A stretch of 8,805 nucleotides of DNA. Origin: Firmicutes bacterium UBA3871. GTDB taxonomy: Bacteria; Bacillota; Clostridia; Peptostreptococcales; Anaerovoracaceae. The position numbers and the translations under genes were made by a program. The stretch lies in assembly GCA_002392265.1 (NCBI GenBank), contig DGGP01000120.1, positions 1 through 8,805 on the forward strand, given 5' to 3'. Below the pieces are notes generated by a model, which saw only the letters and a program-made list of their open reading frames with translations, made no database searches and was not told the origin of the DNA. This document shows, piece after piece, positions 5,516 through 8,805 of this stretch; position 1 is the stretch's first letter; every line of letters begins with the position of its first letter.

Positions 5516-8160
5516 AGATTCTTTCTTGCAAGCTCCTGGAGCTCCTCCAATATCTTGATTGCTTCGCTTGGGCGAATATCCATAAGATTGAGCGCTTTGA
5601 GCTGCTCAACTACCGGATTCGGCGCAAAGTCAAACATCGAAATCTGCATTTCACCGGATTCATCGACATTTCCACTGCCGCTACTGCCCTTTCGCTTTGA
5701 GTTCGCCTTGCCTCCCGCATATAGTGAAGCGGAGCTGTCACTGCTTTCGAGATCGGCAAGCCTGGCCTCTGCGTCATCGAGGACCTGCTTCGGAACGCCT
5801 GCAAGCTTTGCCACATGAATACCGTAGGACCTGCTCGCCGGACCCGGCACGATTTTGTGCAGAAAGACAATATCCCCGCCTGTGTCGGCCACATCGACGT
5901 TTAGATTTGTGCAGCCCTTTACCGTACCCTCGAGCGAAGTCAGCTCGTGATAGTGCGTCGCAAACAGCGTGCGTGCGCGGCGGCTGTCCGAGCAGAGATG
6001 ATTAACAACGGCCCATGCGATGGAAAGGCCGTCATAGGTTGATGTCCCACGCCCTATTTCGTCGAGAATAATCAGCGATTTTCTCGTAGAGCAGTTTAAT
6101 ATATAAGCCAGCTCGCTCATCTCAACAAAGAAGGTCGACTGACCCATTGCGAGATTGTCGGAAGCTCCGATACGCGTAAATATGCGGTCGCAAACGCCGA
6201 TTTTTGCGCTTTCGCAAGGAACAAAGCAGCCTGCCTGAGCCATCAGCACAATCAGCGCCGTCTGACGCATATAGGTCGATTTACCGGCCATGTTTGGTCC
6301 TGTAATCAGCAGCATCGAAGCATCGCTCAGGTTGCAGTACGTGTCGTTTGCGACAAAGAGACCATCCGTTATGGTCTGCTCGATTACAGGGTGTCTGCCG
6401 CCTCTGATGTAGATTTCATCCGAATCGCTGACATTAGGCTTTACATAGCCCAGTCTCGAGGAAACCTCCGCAAACGAGCAAAGAACATCCAAAACGGCTA
6501 TGGCTGATGCTGTCTTCTGAAGCTCGCCCGTGTACTGCCCGGCCAGAGCTCTAAGCTCGCAGAACAGTTCGTATTCGAGCTGGTTTATCTTTGTTTCGGC
6601 GTTTAAAACCAGCGATTCCATCTCCTTTAATTCCGGAGTTATGAATCGCTCGGCGCCCACAAGCGTCTGCTTTCTGATATAGTTTTCCGGAATCATGTCG
6701 AGATTTGATTTCGAAACCTCAATATAATAGCCGAAAACCTTGTTAAAGCCGACCTTCAGATGAGTGATGCCGGTTCGCTGTTTTTCAGTGCTTTCAAGCG
6801 AGGCAATCCAAAGCTTTGCATCCTTTATGCCGGCCTTTAAATCGTCGAGCTCCTTTGAATAACCGCTCTTTATAAGTCCGCCCTCCTTTATCGTCATCGG
6901 AGGCTCCGAAACGATTGCAGCGTCAATCTTTTCATAGATGTCGCGCAGCGGATTGATATCTGCATTTATTTCCGAAAGCAGCCCGTCATTAAAATCCTGG
7001 AGACAAAGCTTTATCTCCGGAAGAGAGGCGATGGAATTACGCAAAGCGATCATATCCTTGCCATTTGCACCGCCGGTTGCAATGCGGCCTGCCAGCCTTT
7101 CAAGGTCATAGATTCCCTTCAGCGCCTCACGCAGATCGTTGCGAAGCAGCACCGAATCAAACAAAATCTCCACCGCATTGAGCCTGCGATTTATCTCTGC
7201 CGAGTCGCAAAGAGGCTCTCTGAGCCACTGCTTCAGCTTTCGCGAGCCCATTGCCGTCCCGCATTTATCGAGAACCCAGAGAAGCGAACCCTGCACCCTC
7301 TTTTCGTAGAGAGTTTCAGTAAGCTCAAGGTTTCTGATTGTGGCGCGGTCGAGCGACATATGGCCGCTTACTTCGTAGAGGGTGAGGTTTTTGAGATGCT
7401 CCAGCCCTTTCTGCGTTTCCGAAAGGTAGATGAGAAGCCCGCCGACGGCACAGATCGACTCTGCGTGGTCGCCAAGCCCCAGCCCCATGGCGGAAGAAAT
7501 GCCAAACTGCTTACATATAGTGGCTTCGCAAGCCTTTCTGTCAAAATAAACCGAAGGTTTCCGGTTCATAAATGGGTGAATCAGATGCTCCACTTCATCG
7601 AGTGGCAGAACCTCTGCCGCTTCTTCTGACAAAACCAGCTCGCGCACATTTATGCGAACCAGCTCGTTTATCAGCGTCTGTTCACCTTCTCTGCCGTTTA
7701 CGAATATCGTAGATGCGAGCTCGCCCGTAGTGATATCCGAATAGCAGAGTGAAATGTAATCTTCTGAAGTAAAAATCGAAGCAATATAGTTGTTTTCTTT
7801 TTCACTGAGCATGGTTTCCTTTGTCACCGTGCCGGGTGTCACAATCTGCACAACCTCGCGCGGAACCAGCCCCTTGCACGATGCAGGGTCCTCCATCTGC
7901 TCACATATGGCTATTTTGTAGCCTTTTTCAACCAATTTTGCAATATATGAATCGCAGGCATGAAAAGGAACGCCGCACATAGGCGCACGCTCCGGGAGTC
8001 CGCACTGCTTTCCCGTAAGAACCAGATCGAGTTCTTTGGAAACTACCTTTGCATCCTCAAAAAACATCTCGTAGAAATCCCCGAGACGGTAAAAGAGGAT
8101 GCAGTCAGGATATTCTTCTTTTGTTGCAACATAATGCTGCATCATAGGAGATAAAGCCAT
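5512..8160 (-). CDS. mutS: DNA mismatch repair ATPase MutS
   Basis: MutS binds base mismatches and small loops in newly replicated DNA and, on ATP binding, recruits MutL. The protein is 882 residues, the usual length for MutS1. The N-terminal mismatch-binding domain has the GDFYE motif (Phe29 and Glu31 are the expected mismatch-contacting residues). Connector, core and clamp domains follow. The ATPase domain shows Walker A GPNMAGKST at 621-629, the SDNLAMGQSTFFVEMSE segment at 667-683, Walker B LDEIGRGTSTYDG at 699-711, and ATHYHEL at 734-740. A Ser/Gly-rich linker (about 806-836) leads to QISMFDF (839-845), which resembles the QxxLF sliding-clamp-binding motif, then to the C-terminal helices. 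The stop TGA overlaps the mutL start. No key residue is missing. MutS2 is excluded by the intact mismatch domain and the absence of an Smr domain. Confidence 0.99.
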   Translation of the reverse strand: MALSPMMQHYVATKEEYPDCILFYRLGDFYEMFFEDAKVVSKELDLVLTGKQCGLPERAPMCGVPFHACDSYIAKLVEKGYKIAICEQMEDPASCKGLVPREVVQIVTPGTVTKETMLSEKENNYIASIFTSEDYISLCYSDITTGELASTIFVNGREGEQTLINELVRINVRELVLSEEAAEVLPLDEVEHLIHPFMNRKPSVYFDRKACEATICKQFGISSAMGLGLGDHAESICAVGGLLIYLSETQKGLEHLKNLTLYEVSGHMSLDRATIRNLELTETLYEKRVQGSLLWVLDKCGTAMGSRKLKQWLREPLCDSAEINRRLNAVEILFDSVLLRNDLREALKGIYDLERLAGRIATGGANGKDMIALRNSIASLPEIKLCLQDFNDGLLSEINADINPLRDIYEKIDAAIVSEPPMTIKEGGLIKSGYSKELDDLKAGIKDAKLWIASLESTEKQRTGITHLKVGFNKVFGYYIEVSKSNLDMIPENYIRKQTLVGAERFITPELKEMESLVLNAETKINQLEYELFCELRALAGQYTGELQKTASAIAVLDVLCSFAEVSSRLGYVKPNVSDSDEIYIRGGRHPVIEQTITDGLFVANDTYCNLSDASMLLITGPNMAGKSTYMRQTALIVLMAQAGCFVPCESAKIGVCDRIFTRIGASDNLAMGQSTFFVEMSELAYILNCSTRKSLIILDEIGRGTSTYDGLSIAWAVVNHLCSDSRRARTLFATHYHELTSLEGTVKGCTNLNVDVADTGGDIVFLHKIVPGPASRSYGIHVAKLAGVPKQVLDDAEARLADLESSDSSASLYAGGKANSKRKGSSGSGNVDESGEMQISMFDFAPNPVVEQLKALNLMDIRPSEAIKILEELQELARKNL

Positions 8161-8163
8161 AAG

Positions 8164-8171
8164 TCTTCCTT
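8164..8171 (-). promoter_or_regulatory. Ribosome binding site of mutS
   Basis: On the minus strand AAGGAAGA lies just before the mutS ATG, with the AGGA core six bases from the start codon. It supports ATG at 8160 as the start. The site lies in the 18-nt miaB-mutS gap, which is too short to hold a convincing promoter, so mutS is probably transcribed from further upstream. Confidence 0.75.
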
Positions 8172-8178
8172 TTCTGTG

Positions 8179-8805
8179 TTATGCCCGGGTTCCGATATAG
8201 TAAAAGCCGTGGCATTTTGTCAGATGTACCGGGACGATCTGTCCGATCAGCTCGGCGTTTCCCGGGAAATGGACAACGCTGTTGCAGGCAAGCCGTCCGG
8301 TTACCAGAGATGGATCCTGCTCGTTGACCTGCTCCACCAGCACATCCATGACCTGTCCTTCAAAGCGGGCGGTCTGCTCTCTTCCGGTCTCCTGGACCAG
8401 AGCCAGCAGCCGGTCAAACCGGTCTTTTACCACATCCTCCGGTACCTGATCGGGCATTTTTGCTGCCGGTGTGCCGGTCCGTCTGGAATAGACAAAGGTA
8501 AAGGCGCTGTCATATTTCACACGGCGCACCACATCCATGGTCTCCAGGAAATCCTCCTCGGTCTCGCCCGGGAATCCGACAATGATATCGGTCGAGATCG
8601 TGATATCAGGCGCTGTCTTTCTGAGCTTATCAACGGTTTCGAGATATACTGCTCTGTCATAGTGGCGGTTCATGCGCTTAAGGATCCTGTCGCTTCCCGA
8701 CTGGACCGGCAGATGTATGTTATGGCAGAGCTTGCTGCATGTTTTGAAGCAGCCTATCATCTTGTCCGAGATATCCTTAGGATGAGAAGTCATAAATCTG
8801 ATTCT
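8179..8805 (-). CDS. miaB: tRNA-2-methylthio-N6-dimethylallyladenosine synthase MiaB, C-terminal part (5' end outside window)
   Basis: MiaB is a radical SAM methylthiotransferase that converts i6A37 to ms2i6A37 in tRNAs reading UNN codons. The reading frame stays open to the window edge, where RIRF runs into MTSHPKD, a typical MiaB segment, so the internal ATG at 8793 is not the real start. About 208 residues are visible. In order: the HLPVQSGSD segment, the STDIIVGFPGETEEDF segment, the FVYSRRTGTPAA segment, and a C-terminal TRAM-like RNA-binding region ending FYYIGTRA. The N-terminal UPF0004 domain and the CxxxCxxC iron-sulfur motif would lie upstream, outside the window. The stop is TAA, 18 nt before mutS. 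Codon choice changes within the gene (see findings). MiaB is preferred over the related MtaB and RimO because of these segments and the neighbouring mutS-mutL-miaA; the call is firm. Confidence 0.95.
   Translation of the reverse strand, partial: RIRFMTSHPKDISDKMIGCFKTCSKLCHNIHLPVQSGSDRILKRMNRHYDRAVYLETVDKLRKTAPDITISTDIIVGFPGETEEDFLETMDVVRRVKYDSAFTFVYSRRTGTPAAKMPDQVPEDVVKDRFDRLLALVQETGREQTARFEGQVMDVLVEQVNEQDPSLVTGRLACNSVVHFPGNAELIGQIVPVHLTKCHGFYYIGTRA

Noticed and set aside
5610..5894. Minus-strand open frame of 94 codons inside mutS
   Set aside because: It is out of frame within the 3' part of mutS and produces a basic, featureless sequence; mutS itself is intact here.

Overview
The window is a stretch of ordinary bacterial chromosome with every recognisable gene on the minus strand. 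The gene order miaB-mutS-mutL-miaA, followed downstream by a ynbB-type PLP enzyme, points to Bacillota, most likely class Clostridia. MutL carries the metal-dependent endonuclease motif of bacteria that lack MutH, which fits. I cannot name a genus from sequence alone.

Layout in the direction of transcription (right to left): the C-terminal part of miaB (cut by the window edge at 8805); an 18-nt gap; mutS; a 4-base ATGA overlap; mutL; a 3-nt gap; miaA; a 68-nt spacer filled mostly by an 8-bp-period tandem repeat; a gene for a tyrosine recombinase; a 101-nt AT-rich spacer holding tandem repeats and a dif-like sequence; a methionine gamma-lyase-like (ynbB/aluminium-resistance family) gene; and a 45-nt tail with a 12-bp direct repeat and a GGGG/CCCC palindrome cut by the left edge. 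No tRNA, rRNA, CRISPR array or complete transposon is visible, and no stretch longer than about 100 bases lacks a gene.

The four right-hand genes form one tight, probably co-transcribed unit with two jobs. MutS recognises mismatches and recruits MutL, which nicks the strand to be repaired; both carry sequences resembling sliding-clamp-binding motifs. MiaA puts an isopentenyl group on A37 of certain tRNAs, and MiaB then adds a methylthio group to the same base. The recombinase gene sits where hfq is found in several relatives, and no hfq is seen here.

I found no clearly new multi-gene system. The points most worth a second look are: the recombinase inside a housekeeping cluster, bounded by an octamer repeat array; two sequences with the 11-6-11 layout and right arm of a Xer/dif site, one of them just downstream of the recombinase gene; an apparent codon-usage break inside miaB; and the palindromic element at the left edge.
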